A stretch of DNA of 64,000 nucleotides from Symbiodinium natans (lineage: Eukaryota; Sar; Dinophyceae; Suessiales; Symbiodiniaceae): the NCBI GenBank assembly GCA_905221605.1, contig CAJNDS010000046.1, positions 62,001 through 126,000 of the forward strand, given 5' to 3'. The translations under genes were made by a program, and so were the position numbers. How positions within the stretch are numbered: position 1 is the stretch's first letter; each line of letters starts with the position of its first letter. The notes below the pieces were generated by a model. The model was given only the letters and a program-made list of their open reading frames with translations. It was not told the origin of the DNA and did no database searches. Positions 1 to 12,595 of this stretch are shown here, piece after piece.

Positions 1-301
1 CATGTATTACAAGCAGAGCATGACAGACAGAAGGCCAAATGCTGATAATTGCCGCGAACATTCGGCAAACGTGATTCTTCTGGTGACTTTTGCCGTGTAT
101 GAAGTGTTGCAGCACCAAATGGCTCTGAAGAAATGAAAGTGCTTCAACATTACCCCTGCTCTGTCGGCAGGGGCCTTCGCTCAGTGGAAGATCTGTTGAA
201 CACGTGGTGTCAATGGAACACTGGAAAACAGCAGATCAATATTGAGGGTTTAGGGTTTAGGGTTTAGGGTTTAGGGTTTAGGGTCTACCCGACAAGACCA
301 G
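1..301. other. Unique sequence, then a short telomere-type array
   Basis: Bases 1-240 are unique sequence in which I see no convincing coding frame. From about 246 to 284 there are five TTTAGGG units ending in the acceptor-like AG at 300-301. This is most likely the 3' part of an intron whose 5' end lies outside the window. Confidence 0.5.
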
Positions 302-3300
302 GCGAGCTCAAGCCGCCTTCGGTCGTAGAGCCGAAGCCAAGCTACGAGTTGCCGTGGGAATGGAAGCAGGCATCACATGTTGACAGCCCTATCACTAGGA
401 TGCCCAGTAGTACCCTTATTCCCCTTTTTTGGGGGGTTTAGGTTCCCTTAAAAACCCCTTTAAGCAAGAAAGGGCACGCAGCCTAGATCAACTGTGTCAC
501 TGTGACTAGCTTGGCTTAAACTACCTTTGCTGACAGTGCTTGATTGGGTAATGATCCCCACTGAGGTTTCTTTGAATTTCAATAGTCTCCAACGTCCTAG
601 GCGTAAAGAAGCCCTCTGTAATAAGCTTTTTTCGGTTTTACAATCCTTCAAGCGCGTAAGCCCCATGATCTCTACAGGCCCCATGAGCGCCACGGGCCCT
701 TGTTCGGGAGGCTGCTGTTAAGAGAAGAAGCACGAAGCTCCCTCTGCACAAGAGATTTTAGGCTTCTGGGCTTGGCGCTTTGGAGCTTGGAGCTTGACAT
801 TTCAATCACTACAAATGTTACCTGAGCCTGAAACCCCTGACTCTCAAAACCCTAGTCTCAAACCCTTAAGCCCTAAACCCTCATCCCTGGAACCCTGAGG
901 ACCCAAACCCGAATCCTAAAGCCCAAACCCAAACCGCAAACCCGAAACTGCTGGAACCAGGTGAGGGTTATGGTTAACTAGAAAACTCCAGCGAGCTTGT
1001 GCTCTGCAGATCTTCTCGGAAAAAAAGTCTAATGCTTTGGAGCGCAGGCGCGAAGCCCAAAACCCTAAAGCCTTATAAACTGGCCATGAATACGACCCTT
1101 AGCCCGAAAGCCCGGAATTCCCAAACTCATCACCTTAAGCCGTAACCCCAAAAACCTAAGTCGTTCACCGCTTGTAGATCTTAGCGGTTTTGCAAAAGGC
1201 TTTCGGGCTTCGCGAACCACCCTAAACCTTAAACCCTGCCCTGAACTCAAAAATATACACCCCATGCCCAAAACCCAAAACCCCAACTCTATGCGAAACT
1301 GTAGCGCCCTCGGCCCTGATTCACTATCAAGTTCGCTCGTTCGATGCGGCTCCACCTGAATTCAGGGCTCAGGGCCTCGAGGCTTTAGAGCTTCTGCTTT
1401 GGGGCCTAGAGTGTAGAGTGTAGAGGGTGTAGGGCTTAGGGCAACCCTAAACCCCCTAAACCCCAAACCTCAAAAAGATGGCTTGTCAGGCCTTGGGTTG
1501 GGAGAGTCCTAGGTGCAGGGTTTGAGGGGTTGTGCCTTCAGGGCTTGTATACCAAGAGCATGATGCGAGTGGGGCTTATGGGGCTGAGGGCTTACGGCTG
1601 AGGGCTTAGGCTTAATGATCCTACACCCTCCCTCCTAAACCCTAACCCCTCAAACTGCTTCCTAGCCCCGAGCTCTTTGAGACTTCAATCTGTCACAGGG
1701 GATCGTGGAAGCCTGGGCGCATGCACTGAAGGCGCCGGTTGCTGGCAGGAATCTATCGGCTTTGGGTCGCTGATTGATTAGGGCTTCGGGTTTGGGGTTC
1801 AGGGTTCAGGTGGTTGGGGTTTCGGGTTTAGGGTTTAGGGTGAAGGGTTTAGAGTTTAGGGCCAATGTCAGGTTCTTACCCTGAGCCTACAGAGACAGAA
1901 GACCCCGGAGGGGTTGAAGGTCTAAGGTTTTGGGGTTTGGGGTTTGGGGCTTAGATTTGGAGTTCGGGTCCAGAGATTTAGGCCTTACCAGAAGGTCCGT
2001 TTGCACCATCTGTAACGGGTGGTTTGTTGCTACAGGGCTGGTTCAAGAGGAGCTGATGTATGGAAACCCTAAACCCTCTTTGCAGAGGGTTTGCCAACTC
2101 AGCATGCGGAGGGACGAAAGCTACTTGCTGTAGAATCTCTGTGGTTCTGTTGGCCCTTCAGAGTTTAGGGTTTGCGTTCAGGCGCATGGGGTTAGGAGGG
2201 TTTGGGGTTAGGGTTTAGGTGCTCAAAGTGGTGAGGCATAAGCGCTTGCGCACGCTCAAGTGCCGACGTGTTTGTTGCGGGTGCATTTTGGAATTCGTTC
2301 TATAGCAGCCCCCTGAACCCTTGGAACCATAGCAACTCCACAAAAGACTCAAAAAAAAAATATATATATATATATAGAGAGAGAGATAGAGAGAGATGCA
2401 TCTAGAAGCAATCGTTTCCCCCCATTATGAAAAGGGGGTGCCCCCTCCCACAATAGAACTCGAAATGTGTTTTTTTTTTTTCATATTTTGGGGACTATCC
2501 AAATGCCATCTTTTGGGATAGGGTTTAGATTGGCTTGAAGGTTTTTGAGGTCCTGACCCCCCCCCCCCCCCCCCCCAATTTGGAACAGGGTTTAAAAGGC
2601 GGGGTGGGTTTCGGCTGGATTTTCCGGAAAGTGTTTTTACAATCATGGGGTGTTTAAGACAAGGGAGAAGTGATTACACAGATTTCCCCACAAGCCTACT
2701 AACCCTGTGAGCTTGATTAACAGATGTATCTATAGACCACATTCACCTGCAAACACAGAATAAATCCTCAAAAGGATCCCTTCAATACCGCACTCATGCC
2801 AATACCGCTGAAAGGCCGGTTTGCTGGCCCACCGCCAGGGACGAGGTGGCTTTGGGCATATAGGGCTTGGATTCGTGTTCTTGGTGGGGTATTCTGGTTT
2901 AGGATTCAGGGTTTAGGGTTTGGGGTTTCGGGTTTAGGGTTTAGGATTCAGGGTTTAGGGTTTTGGGATTCAGGGTTTAGGGGGTGCGGCTGAAGCTGGC
3001 CGTTTAGGGTTTCATAGAGTTTCCGAATAAAGCCGCACACAAGAATCCTAAACACTGAGTTTCCTGCCAGAGCATTAGACCCTAAACCATATGAACCCCA
3101 CACGCCCTAGACCTGTTCCCCAACACCCTTCACCCCCGAAAGACTAAAGACTAAAGACCTAAACCCTAGAAGCCCTAAACCCCAAATCCTACCACTCCAA
3201 GCCCTGTGAAACCCAGTTAACCCTTGAACCCTGTCAACCAAGCCCTCAATCAACCCGATCTGTTGAAATTATTTTCCTGTCTTTTTTGGCTTGAAACCCT

Positions 3301-3826
3301 AAACCCCATTCAATGCTCTAAGCCCTAAGCCCTAAGCCCTGAACCCTGAACCCTGAACCCTAAACCCTAAACCCTAAACCCTAAACCCTAAACCCTAAAC
3401 CCTAAACCCTAAACCCTAAACCCTGAACCCTGAACCCTGAACCCTGAACCCTGAACCCTGAACCCTGAACCCTATCATAAACCCGAACCCTGGAACCCCA
3501 GGTATGGGACCGCCAACGCAGAGCGCCAGCGGCTCCTTGGACCAAACGGGTTGGGCTTGGCTAGGGGTCCAGGGTTCCGAGTTCCGGGTTTAGGGTTTAG
3601 GGTTTAGGGTTTAGGGTTTAGGTTTTAGGGTTTAGGGTTTAGGGTTTAGGGTTTAGGGTTTATGGCTCAGGATTTTCGTGTTGGGGGTTGGATGTAGTCC
3701 TTGAACCCGGAGTCCTTGTTGGAGCTTCAATCTTTGCAGGGTGGAAGGGTTGTTCAGGCTTCAGTGGCCTTTCGGCATCTGGGTTGTAATGCGTACCCTT
3801 ACAGCCTCCCAAAGCAGCAGAAGTAG
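302..3826 (+). CDS. Unrecognised multi-exon protein, 5' truncated by the window
   Basis: I do not recognise this protein. Probable exons are 302-369 (contains YELPWEWK), 1010-1051 (IFSEKKSNALERR), 1178-1198, 1699-1731 or -1748 (GIVEAWAHALK), 1893-1919 (RQKTPEGLK), 3502-3549 and 3740-3826. Each follows an AG acceptor and most end at AG with a GC or GT donor. From the first junction onward the exons can be joined in phase 0. The first exon begins in phase 1, so at least one exon lies upstream. The last frame closes with TAG at 3824-3826, but a GC donor at about 3758 would let the gene continue. The series could be the cytosolic part of the exchanger gene that follows, or a separate gene. Introns are filled with TTTAGGG/CCCTAAA variants. 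A MITE sits 25 nt after the first donor. Confidence 0.45.
395..486. mobile_element. MITE family B, copy 1 (92 bp, 4-bp TSD ATCA)
   Basis: The ends are CTAGGATGCCC and the imperfect complement GGGCACGCAGCCTAG. ATCA is repeated directly at 391-394 and 487-490, which fits a 4-bp target-site duplication. The interior carries GGGGGGTTTAGGTTCCC. It has no coding capacity. It lies in an intron just after the exon ending at 369. Copies at 32057 and 49543 have the same ends and their own 4-bp duplications. Confidence 0.85.
2357..2396. repeat. TA/GA microsatellite
   Basis: A (TA)n run passes directly into (GA)n. Similar TA runs occur at about 8673-8698, 8899-8930 and 40981-41001. A C run of 20 lies at 2557-2576. 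Confidence 0.9.
3356..3474. repeat. CCCTAAA array grading into CCCTGAA
   Basis: About nine perfect CCCTAAA units pass abruptly into seven CCCTGAA units. The clean block of a single-base variant suggests local amplification of mutated units rather than random decay. Confidence 0.92.
3585..3661. repeat. TTTAGGG array
   Basis: About ten TTTAGGG units with one TTTTAGGG insertion. The orientation is opposite to the array at 3356-3474, so the two could pair in a transcript. Confidence 0.92.
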
Positions 3827-6148
3827 CCGAAGAAGGGGATCATAAGTCGGGGGTGAATAAATGTCTAGGTACTTATCATTCAGCCCAAGGTTCTAGGGTT
3901 TGGGGTTTAGGGTTTACCGTGGCCTTCATCAGTCACAGAGGAGAGCCCCTGCTGGCCTTTAAGGTGTAGTCGACTTCCTTAGGTTTGCGGCTTAGGGTTT
4001 TTGTGCATGTGGCGAAGTAAGGAACCTAATTGAAGTTGCCAAGACAAGAAAACCATACTGCCCACACGCCCGCCGCCAACCCTCGTTGTGAACTTTGACC
4101 CTAAGTTCCCCACCCCCCCCCCACCCCCCCTCTACCAAACCGTGCCCGGCCCTGCCCTAAACCCTAAACCCTAAACCCTAAGCCCGAAACCCCAGCCCCT
4201 GAACTGTAACCCGAACCTGGGTCAGGTTTAGCCATTGCCTGGCTGGAGTGGTGCTACGCTTGGCATTGCATTGCCCAGTTCAGGGATGGGCCTTCAAGTG
4301 CTTGGGATTGGGCTTCGGGTTTGGGATTTGGGGTTTGGGTTTGGGGGTTCAGGCGTTTCGGTTTTGGGGTTTTAGGTTTGGGGTTTGGGGTTGACGCAAT
4401 GCGACAAATGTGAAGCAGCTGATGCACATGTGGCCCACCATGCCTCCAGTGTGGTGATGGTGTCAGTCAATGTTGTACGATGTTCTTGGCAAAAATATTC
4501 GCCAAGCATGTGTCTCTCGCTGAGACAACAGGGTCCAGGGTTCAAAGTAGTTTGTTGTTCAGTTGCGCTCTATTGGTTCTTGTCTTGGCGTGTAAAATTG
4601 CTGTGCGGCCTCTACCACTCCGGAACGTTTATTGCTGGCAGCGACGACTTGTAGTGCCAGACACCTTCTATAGTTCATCCCTAGAACCTGGCCCTATTGT
4701 CAGCCAAAGTCTAGATGAAAGGGCAGTCACCGAGGACCTCAAGGAAGGTTCAGTGTCAAGCTCAAGGTGTTGCTGTAGGGTTTAGGGTTTAGGGTTTAGG
4801 GTCTAGGGTCTAGGGTCTAGGGTAGGGGCCGATAGCATTGCTGAGGCTGCAGTTTCCGATCAAGTCGTTCACAGCTCTCTCCATTCCAGACGCCCTCTGC
4901 TGCAAATTGGGTGTTCCGAAAACTGCCAGCTTAAACCCTACACCGTACGTAATTCGTAAGCCTCGAAGCGATGAAGTCCTACAAGCCCTGGACCCAGTCT
5001 GCCTGCGCTTGCTGTCGAACATGCTTTCGTGGAGACGTTTTTGGTACCCCAGAATTGAAGTGCAGCTTTGGGTTAGGGGTTGAGGGTTCAAAGCTTGTAA
5101 CTGAATGTCGACATTGGCAGCTATAACACATTCCTAGTTGGACAATGTTTCGCTTACCTGGTTTAGGAGGGTCCCTTTTAGGCCTGTGTTTCTGAAGGTG
5201 TATCGTGCCAAACTAGATAACCTGCACCCATCGTCTCACCCTTACGCTAATTCCAGGACGCCAGGTCCACTGAACACCAAGGCCCGAAATCCCGAAATCC
5301 CTAAACCCTCAACCCCAAGCCGTAAAGTCCCCTCAGGTTCCTTGACCCATAGGCTTTCGGCGCCTTGGGCCTCCGGCCGGGGGGGGGGAGGTTAGGGTTT
5401 AGGGTTTAGGGTTTAGGGTTTAGGGTTTATGGGCCTGGGGCTAGGTGGGCAAGGCACCCTAGACATTCGGGTCATGGATTTAATTGCTGGCTGGGGGGCC
5501 TTCTGTGGACAAGTGGGGCCCAAGTTTGGCCCTGGAGTTCTCTCTGACAACACACTCTTTACAGTTTAGGGCGCATAAGGTTAGTCGACCCTCATGTACA
5601 GAATAGTATGTTCTCCTTGTCATGGTATCTTGTTCTCAGCTCCTTCACCGCACGCCAGACCAGTCACGAAGCCCGATATCCTCCGTTGAGACATCCGATT
5701 ACATGTGTTTTCTGGGGGGCAGCTCATTCATGGTAGCACTGCTGGTGCTTGCCAAGGGACACTCCGTTGCATGGTTACCTTCAACCATATTTCTTTCTTC
5801 TACCAGCTTGAGTTTTTTCAGCTTTCGAAAGCGCATTGGCCCCCCTGTCCTTGAAGCACTGCAGCGGTGGTTTTGTACTGCCCGTTCCTTGCCATGAACG
5901 CTTTCCACTATCTGGACTGTGGCAACGGACTGCCAAACTCTCAATACCTGAGATCCGAACCAGAGCACTTTCGAGATTAACCGGTTCCTCATCAAACTTT
6001 TCTGGCACTGCTTTGCTCCCCAAGTGCAACAGACGGAAGGCCGATGGGCGGCAGTCCCGCGTCATTTGCCGGAGCTTTGCGGGCACTAAAGCAGAATGCA
6101 CTAAGGCAGAATGGCTTTGTCGTGACAGTGTCGACACACACCTTTCAG
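3827..6148. other. Mixed region with unique stretches, no secure gene
   Basis: Degenerate repeats occupy about 3890-4380, 4775-4825 and 5390-5430. Unique stretches at 4385-4780, 4826-5090 and 5600-6148 contain several overlapping open frames. The longest runs 5836-6444 (202 codons) in a different frame from the exon at 6149. The frame that includes exon 6149 is open back to about 5973 (GRPMGGSPASFAGALRALKQ), so that exon may start earlier. No family is recognised. This is where the missing N-terminal half of the exchanger might lie, but I saw no alpha-1 motif. Confidence 0.4.
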
Positions 6149-9100
6149 CATATAGCCCAAGCAGTGCTCAAAATCTTCGAGCAACGTGTAGAGCAGTGGA
6201 TTCCGCAGCTCCGTATGTAACTCTCCGAAGCAACTGCCTCAAATGTTCCGCTTTGCCAGCGCATTGGGTCGCTGTGAGTCAAAATCTTCGTTTATCAAGG
6301 CTCCCTTTGGGTATACCCCTCCAGTCATTGTGGGCACATGAAGCCCCAAGTGATAATGACACGGGCTGGGGAAGGGCTCTCGACCCAGAAAAGAAAACTT
6401 GCCTGTATCAGCTCGTTTGCCTACAACACGAGGCCCCAAACTAACATCTTAAACTCCAATGCCTAAAACCATAGGGGGGAAGCCCCATGGTTTTGTGGCC
6501 AAGTTCCCACGGCCCCTCCAACTTTATCAGCCCGCAATACCTTCAGGCCTAGGGTTTAGGGTCTAAGGCTTTATAGGGTTTATAGGGTTTATAGGGTTTA
6601 TAGGGTTTATAGGGTTTATAGGGTTTATAGGGTTCAGGATTTCGAGTCAAATCAGGGATGCCTAAACTGGTACCTTTTGCCAGGTTAGCCGCGAGGATCT
6701 AGAGCACCTCTACCCTTTGGCCTTCGTGCCTTGGCACTACAGGGTTTCGCGTTTAGGGCTTGCAGGGTCTAAGTCCACGGAGTCTAGACCTCGTATTTGT
6801 GGTTTAGGGCTTTAGGGATGCTTCAGGTTTGGGGTATTTTGTTAAATGGATGTTTAGGGATTTGGGTTTAGCGTGCAATAGCTTGGATTTGCCTGCGGAC
6901 ACCGAGAAGCCTACAGACAGCACATGGTTCGAAACCGCAAGTCCTACGCATCCGTCAGATGCCTTTTTAAGCCCATGCCCCTCAGGCTCCAAGGACTCTT
7001 ACTTTAAGATTTTTGGCCCCAAAGGCCTTATTATAACAGGTCTTAGAGTCATTTTGAGCCGAAGGCCCTAAGGGCATGCCCTAAAACCCTAAATCCCACC
7101 CAAGTCTCAACTTCCCCAGCGCCTATGTCGACGTGTGATTCGAGACACAGCAGTAGTGTTACACGGTTGGGCATGTTTTTGAAGTGTGGAGCGTTGGAGT
7201 TTAGGGGTTGTTTGGTAGGGTTTTGTGAATGCTGAGGATGTAGCGCTTGGGTACGTAGAAGTGTTTGTTTTATTATTGCGTTAGGGATTGGCTTATAAAG
7301 TTTTGCTTTGAGTTTGTCGGGGTCTAGACCATGACTGCTATAATGAGCGTTGCATGTGTCTAGGACGCTGCGGCCTGCACGAACCAGGTGCAGGGTTCTG
7401 GGTTCGTTTTGCTAGACATTTAGGTCCGTGCTGAGGTCATGAGCATGCTTTGGCTGGCCGTCTTTGCCTACTGTGTGGTTGCGGCTTGCGACGGCATCCA
7501 TGAGGTCGGACCAAGCAGATCTGAGTAGGTCCAAAGCACCGTTAGTAAGACAGGAACGGAGGGCAATCAGCAACATCTTGTCCCAAAACACTTAAGAAGA
7601 AACCTTGTTAACACACCCTAAGCCCGAAAGCCCTTCTTTGAGAGAGTTGAAAGAGAGGGAGGGGGGGAGGGAGGGAGAGAGACAGAGAGAAACAACGTTC
7701 TGCGTGGCAACAAAGCCCCCGTCTGCAACGATCTCAGTGATGCTTATCTTGAATACTTTTGGGGTCGGGGTGGATGCCTGAGGGGACCGCAAGGGTGTCG
7801 GGTGCTTCCATGTTTCCCTCACTTACAGTTTGAATTGATGTCGGGTCCCGCGCCCCTAAGCTCGTAAGCATCTCCAGAAAACCCTACAACCCTGGAGCAT
7901 ACCATCAAGCCTGGCACTGGCTGGCGCAGGACTTCGGAATCTCCACATCGGTGCTGGGCTGCTGTGGCAGTCCAGGGGGTTGGGTTGGGGTCCAGGGCTT
8001 CGGGCTTAGGGCCTGGGGTGTAGGCCTTAGTGTTTCAGGGGAAGGGGGCCTCCGGAAGGCCTGAAGAAGAAGGCTTGGGATTTCAGGGGCCCTCGGGTTT
8101 TCGGAGCTCTCAAGCTTGGGATTTCAGGGGCCTTTGTTTTTTTCAGAGCTCTTAGCACACCCTTGTCCATGAACCCTGAATGCGCCGTTGACGATTTTGC
8201 TAGACAACCCTGACCTCTAAACCCGAACCGGGGCTTCTTCATCTCGAACGCAATAGTTCAGATTCTGTAAAGCCCCTCCTCAACCCGAAGCCCAAAACCC
8301 TGAACCCTAAAACCTGTCAATCCCAATCTCTCGAGACCCAAAAGTCCCTCGCACCGTGCTCCAAAGTACTCTACCTACGCCTTAAGACCCCGATCCCCTA
8401 AACCCGAGAGTCCTGTGGGCCGGGCCTTTTTTTAGCCTACATAAGCCTTTGCTCCCCTCAGGCTACACGATTGCCGCAGCGGGCACCTCGTTCCCCAACG
8501 TTTTCTCGGGGATGTGTGTGGCGAGGCTGTCCGGGGTTGAGGTTTAGGGTTTAGGGGCAAGGGTTACGGGTTTTAGAGTTTAGGGTTAAGGGTTTCGGGT
8601 CTCGTCTCAGGGTTCAGGGTTCGGGGAGGGGGGGGGGGGGGGGGTTAGGGTTCAGCCCTAATACAAATAAGCTATATACATATATATATATATATATAGA
8701 ATAGGTATAGTTATTATGATATACTAGTACACGCATCGTTCCGTTTCTTTGTGTACGTTTCTGAGGGCCTTAAGAATGTTTTCAGAGAGTGTGAGTGGCT
8801 AGTGCCTGAAAAGGAGGTGGAGGGAGGGCGCCAAGCTTGTTGAGTATTGGGTGTTGGGGTTAGCTGTAGGTGCTGCATTGGGTAGTCTGTAGATAGATGG
8901 ATATATATATATATATATATATATCTATCTCTCTATGTACCCCTAAGGGTCCATGTACCTAATTATGGAATACTTGGGCCTTAAAGTATTTCCTATATAA
9001 GGACTTTTTGGGTCTAAGTATATAATAAGGTACATGGACCCTTAGGGTACGTAGGTATGCATAAGTGTATTCGCCAAGAAAATGGTGCATCTGCACAAGC

Positions 9101-12100
9101 AAGTCTAAGTTGAAGAAGCTATTTTGGAACGCAACACATGTGACAACATGGCATTCCCCGAACATCGTTGTAAACATCTGGAAAAGACCGATATGCGACT
9201 TGCATTGATCGGTAGACACTGAGCAAGTATGTGTATACAGACGTATGCCTATGTTAGTAAGTATAGGTGTTTGCACGTATATGGTAGTTGTTCAAAATAC
9301 CTGGGGTTCACAAGGCCCTGGACCCCATCAAAGGCTTAGGGTTTACGGATGGAGCATCGGTTCTTCCGGCACGGTTTACCGGTTTTGGGGTGAGGCTTGT
9401 AACACTCTATGTCACGGTGCTGGATGCTAAAGGCTCCAAAGGCACCCAGTCAAAACCCTATACACTAAAAGCCTAGACCAAACCCCCGTCACACCAGGCA
9501 AGGCAAGACCACTATGGCTGTCGCCAACGCCCTGGGTGCAAACGCAGCGAGCTCGGCCACAAGGGGTATAGGGTCCAGCGTCGGAGCTTAACGCTTCGGG
9601 TTTCGGGCTCAAGGTCGAAATTGTGTGGGTTTGTGCTATGCCACTCGGTTTGCTGGATTCACGGGCTTCATCCTAGCCCTGACGCTAAACCTGGAAGGGA
9701 GGAGCACAAAGCTCCGACTAGCAACTGAGATCCCATGCCTGAACGCTAAAGCCTATCCCTAAATTTGGGCCACCGACAACTCGCGAACCCTAAGGTTTAA
9801 TGGGGTTAGGGGTTAGGCCAGGGCGGGTTTAGGGGTTACGGCCAGGGTAAGTGCCCTGAATGCTGGGCTTTCCCAAGCCAAAGCCTCCTTTAAACATCCT
9901 AAGCCCCCAAACCCTAAGCCCTGAGCCCCTAAACTCGAAATTCCGAACACTATCCCGTGGCCCAACATCAGAGTTTTCGCAAAACTTGTCCTAAGCCCGC
10001 AAGGCCCTAAACCTCCCTAAGCTGAGGTTCAGAACGTCTTCCTGGCCTTGGCCATCCCATGGGCCGTCCAGTGCTGCATCAACAGGCTCCAGAGACCCCC
10101 AAAATCCAGTGGGTGAGGCTCAGCAGGCTTCAGGGTGTAGGAAGCGCTGCACAAGTTTTTTTTAAGTCTTAACAACCCCCCCTCCCCCCTTTTGTCCCTA
10201 AAATGGTCATAAAACCTCTGCCCATCATGAAAGTCCTCAACCCTCAGACAGAATTCGCGTTGAGGGGTGTCGTTCGGAGCAGGGGTAAGGCAAGGGGTTA
10301 TGAGGTTTTGAGTTTTTTGTGCCGGGGCTTAGTGCCGTTGACAGGGTTTACTTCGGGTAGGTGTTGAGAGGGTTTGGGGTTTAGGATGCAAGGGGTTGCG
10401 AGTTGAGGTGCTTGCAGGTAAAGCACATGGACCCTCATCTTCTCAGTTTAGATCACGGTTCTCCCAATGCTCTCTGGCAGAGGCATTTCCAAAACCCTGA
10501 GCCCGACTGCAAAACATCCGAACTTTCTTCTGTAGGGGACTGTTTCTGGGATTCTAGGATGCTGCTGGGCCCTTCCTCCCCCTTTTCTAGGGCTGCAAGT
10601 AAACCCTAAACCCTAAACTTGCCCCCAAACTTGCCTGCTGAACTTGTCTCCGATGAAACTCGCTTTTGGAGCCCTTATACGCGCCATTATTCCTGCAACA
10701 TCCCGAGACCCGTCCGAATCCTACATACCAAAATCCCTAGAAAAGCCCGAAGACCCTAAGACCCTAAACCCGTAGCATCCCTACATCCCATAACTCCTGA
10801 AACCCTGAACCCTGAACCCTAAATCCGAAACCCTAAACCCTAAACCCTAAACTCTAAACCCTAAACCCTAAACCCTAAACCGAAGATTTCTCAAAGAAAG
10901 GGGCAGCTTCCGCATGCCCTTCACCGGCTTGGGCCCGGCAATTGTGGAGATCTACGTCGCCCGTCTGCCTCTCTTTTTGTGTTCGGTGGGCTTCAGGGGT
11001 TATTATAGGGTGTAGGATTTAGGGTTTTGGGGTTTAGGGTTATTATAGGGTTGAGGATTTAGGGTTTGGGGTTTAGGGTTACTTTCGTGTTCAGTGTCTT
11101 CAGGGGTTTATAGGGAAAAAGGTTCATAGGTTTATAGGCTTTACAGGGTTTGTAGGGTTGGTAGGGTTTGTAGGGTTTGCATAGGCTTAGTGTAGGGTTT
11201 AGGGTGTTAGGGGGTTCGGTTCGAGCGGCCGTAGCCCATTTGATGGGAGGGCGGAGTGCCAGTGAAAAGTCAGTTTAGCTTCACGTCCCACATGCTGGGT
11301 TTAGGGTTTAGGGTTTAGGGTTGAGGGTTGAGGGTTTAGGGTCAATTGCCTCGCCACCGACGGCCATGCACGCTGGTTTCCAGAATTCATATAGTGCAAA
11401 AGAACGTGCGCAACACGTTGCGAATGACGCCGCAAGTAATTCTTGAGTCTGCTCCAATTCCTACTACCTACACTGAGCATATTTGACATGGGGCAGTTCC
11501 TTGCACAGCCCCATGTTAAAGAAGACTACACGCCGTGCGTGGAAGTTTCCTTGACTTGCCTATATTCAAGTACGGACACTGTTGCTTGAACTGGCCATAT
11601 ATGCGGGCTTACGAAAATAGGGGAACCCCCCTCCATTTTGATCCTCAAACGGTAGGAGGATTCCCTTAGAATCAGGACCCCAATATGGGACCCCTAGTTT
11701 GGGAAACCCCCATATCTGCAAAACTAAGAGTGCTTCAGTTCAAAGCACTAGGTCGCCAAATCACAGTTGAGAGGTCTAGGGTGCCCTAATCACTCATCCC
11801 CTCCCCAAAAACCAACACACAATTCATGTGGCTTGGGGTTCAGGGTTTGCTTCAGGTTTAGCAGGACTTGATACTCATCATTAATGGCTCAAGGGTTTCT
11901 TTTGAGAAGAAAGGTAGGAAGTTGTGCTGCCTGTCATGCAAGTTCGAGGTCACACTGCTTCCAGTGGTATCTATCTTCATCTTCTGCAACGGCACGTTTC
12001 CGCGATGGTCCGGCTATCTTTTCCTGATGAGCCGTGGATGCACGTGGGCACCAGTCATACCCACATAAGTCAGTGTTGTGCTGTCCAAGAAATACTTCGT

Positions 12101-12595
12101 TATGAAGGCCGCTCAGACTTGGTATTGGAGATGCTACATGGTACGAACTTTCCCAATCCTGCTCGTGAAGCCCGTGAACACCACACACACAGAGGTCTAT
12201 ATCATCTACATATATGTGTATATCTATATATGGAGAGGCGTATCTATCTACACATAGGCGTTCCTGAAATCCTAGGGCCCTAAACTCTAGACCCCATAAA
12301 AACCCCAAACCCCTAATTGCATCTCATGGAGCTTTACGTGCAGCAGTACCTTCCAGGGCTTCGGGAGGCCGCGACTCTAATCGGTCCTGGCCCCTTAAGG
12401 CCCCGAGGACATGTGAGGAGGTAAGGTTGCTCAGGGTAGCACCCCACTAGCGCTCCGAGATTCCAAGTCCTATAATTCATGACCCACCTGTTAATCCTTC
12501 GTTTGCGGTTAGGTTTCCTGATCAACCCCGCTAAACAAAGAATGAGATCGCTGCCCAGGATTTATGCAGCCTACCTGGCTTTGGCCCTGAAGTGA
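6149..12595 (+). CDS. CaCA-superfamily cation/Ca2+ exchanger, C-terminal half
   Basis: Members of this family exchange Ca2+ for Na+, H+ or K+ across a membrane. Exons: 6149-6212, 6260-6273, 6684-6743, 7424-7504, 7930-7957, 8462-8535, 9508-9543, 10027-10112, 10901-10985, 11949-12025, 12559-12595. They join in phase to 213 codons plus TGA. Exon 7424 holds a membrane segment (MSMLWLAVFAYC). Exons 7930-8535 give the alpha-2 repeat (SVLGYTIAAAGTSFPN, then VFSGMCVARLSG). Exon 9508 gives TTMAVANALGAN and exon 10027 gives VQNVFLALAIPW, with the spacing of NCKX/NCX proteins. The end is PRWSGYLFLIYAAYLALALK. Donors are GT, GC (7958, 9544) and GA (12026). Asn replaces the usual Asp in GTSxPD, and Asn also follows GANVQ where NCKX has Asp. 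The alpha-1 half is not seen and must lie upstream. The two smallest exons and the very short intron 6213-6259 are less certain. Confidence 0.84.
6570..6633. repeat. Nonamer array TTTATAGGG
   Basis: Seven tandem TTTATAGGG units: the telomere-type heptamer with an inserted TA. The complementary array lies at 60892-60990. Confidence 0.93.
8942..9049. mobile_element. MITE family C, copy 1
   Basis: Near-perfect terminal inverted repeats of about 18 bp (CCTAAGGGTCCATGTACC and its complement). The interior is TA-rich and shares ACTTGGGCCTTAAAG with the copy at 33113. TAC flanks both ends if one more base is included, compatible with a 3-bp target duplication. It lies in the exchanger intron 8536-9507. 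No coding capacity. Confidence 0.8.

Noticed and set aside
5836..6444. 202-codon open frame on the + strand, the longest in the window
   Set aside because: Another frame here carries HIAQAVLKIFEQRVEQWIPQ ending at a GTATGT donor that fits the exchanger model. The long frame has no recognisable motif and crosses those splice sites.
11228..11246. CCGTAGCCCATTTGATGG, resembling the dinoflagellate spliced leader
   Set aside because: Only the first eight bases match well, there is an extra C, and it lies inside an exchanger intron rather than upstream of a gene.
12326..12420. ATG frame with donor GTAAGG (MELYVQQYLPGLREA...)
   Set aside because: It lies inside the last exchanger intron, and its phase does not fit between exons 11949-12025 and 12559-12595, which join directly into a natural terminal membrane segment. 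It could be an alternative exon, but I have no support for that.
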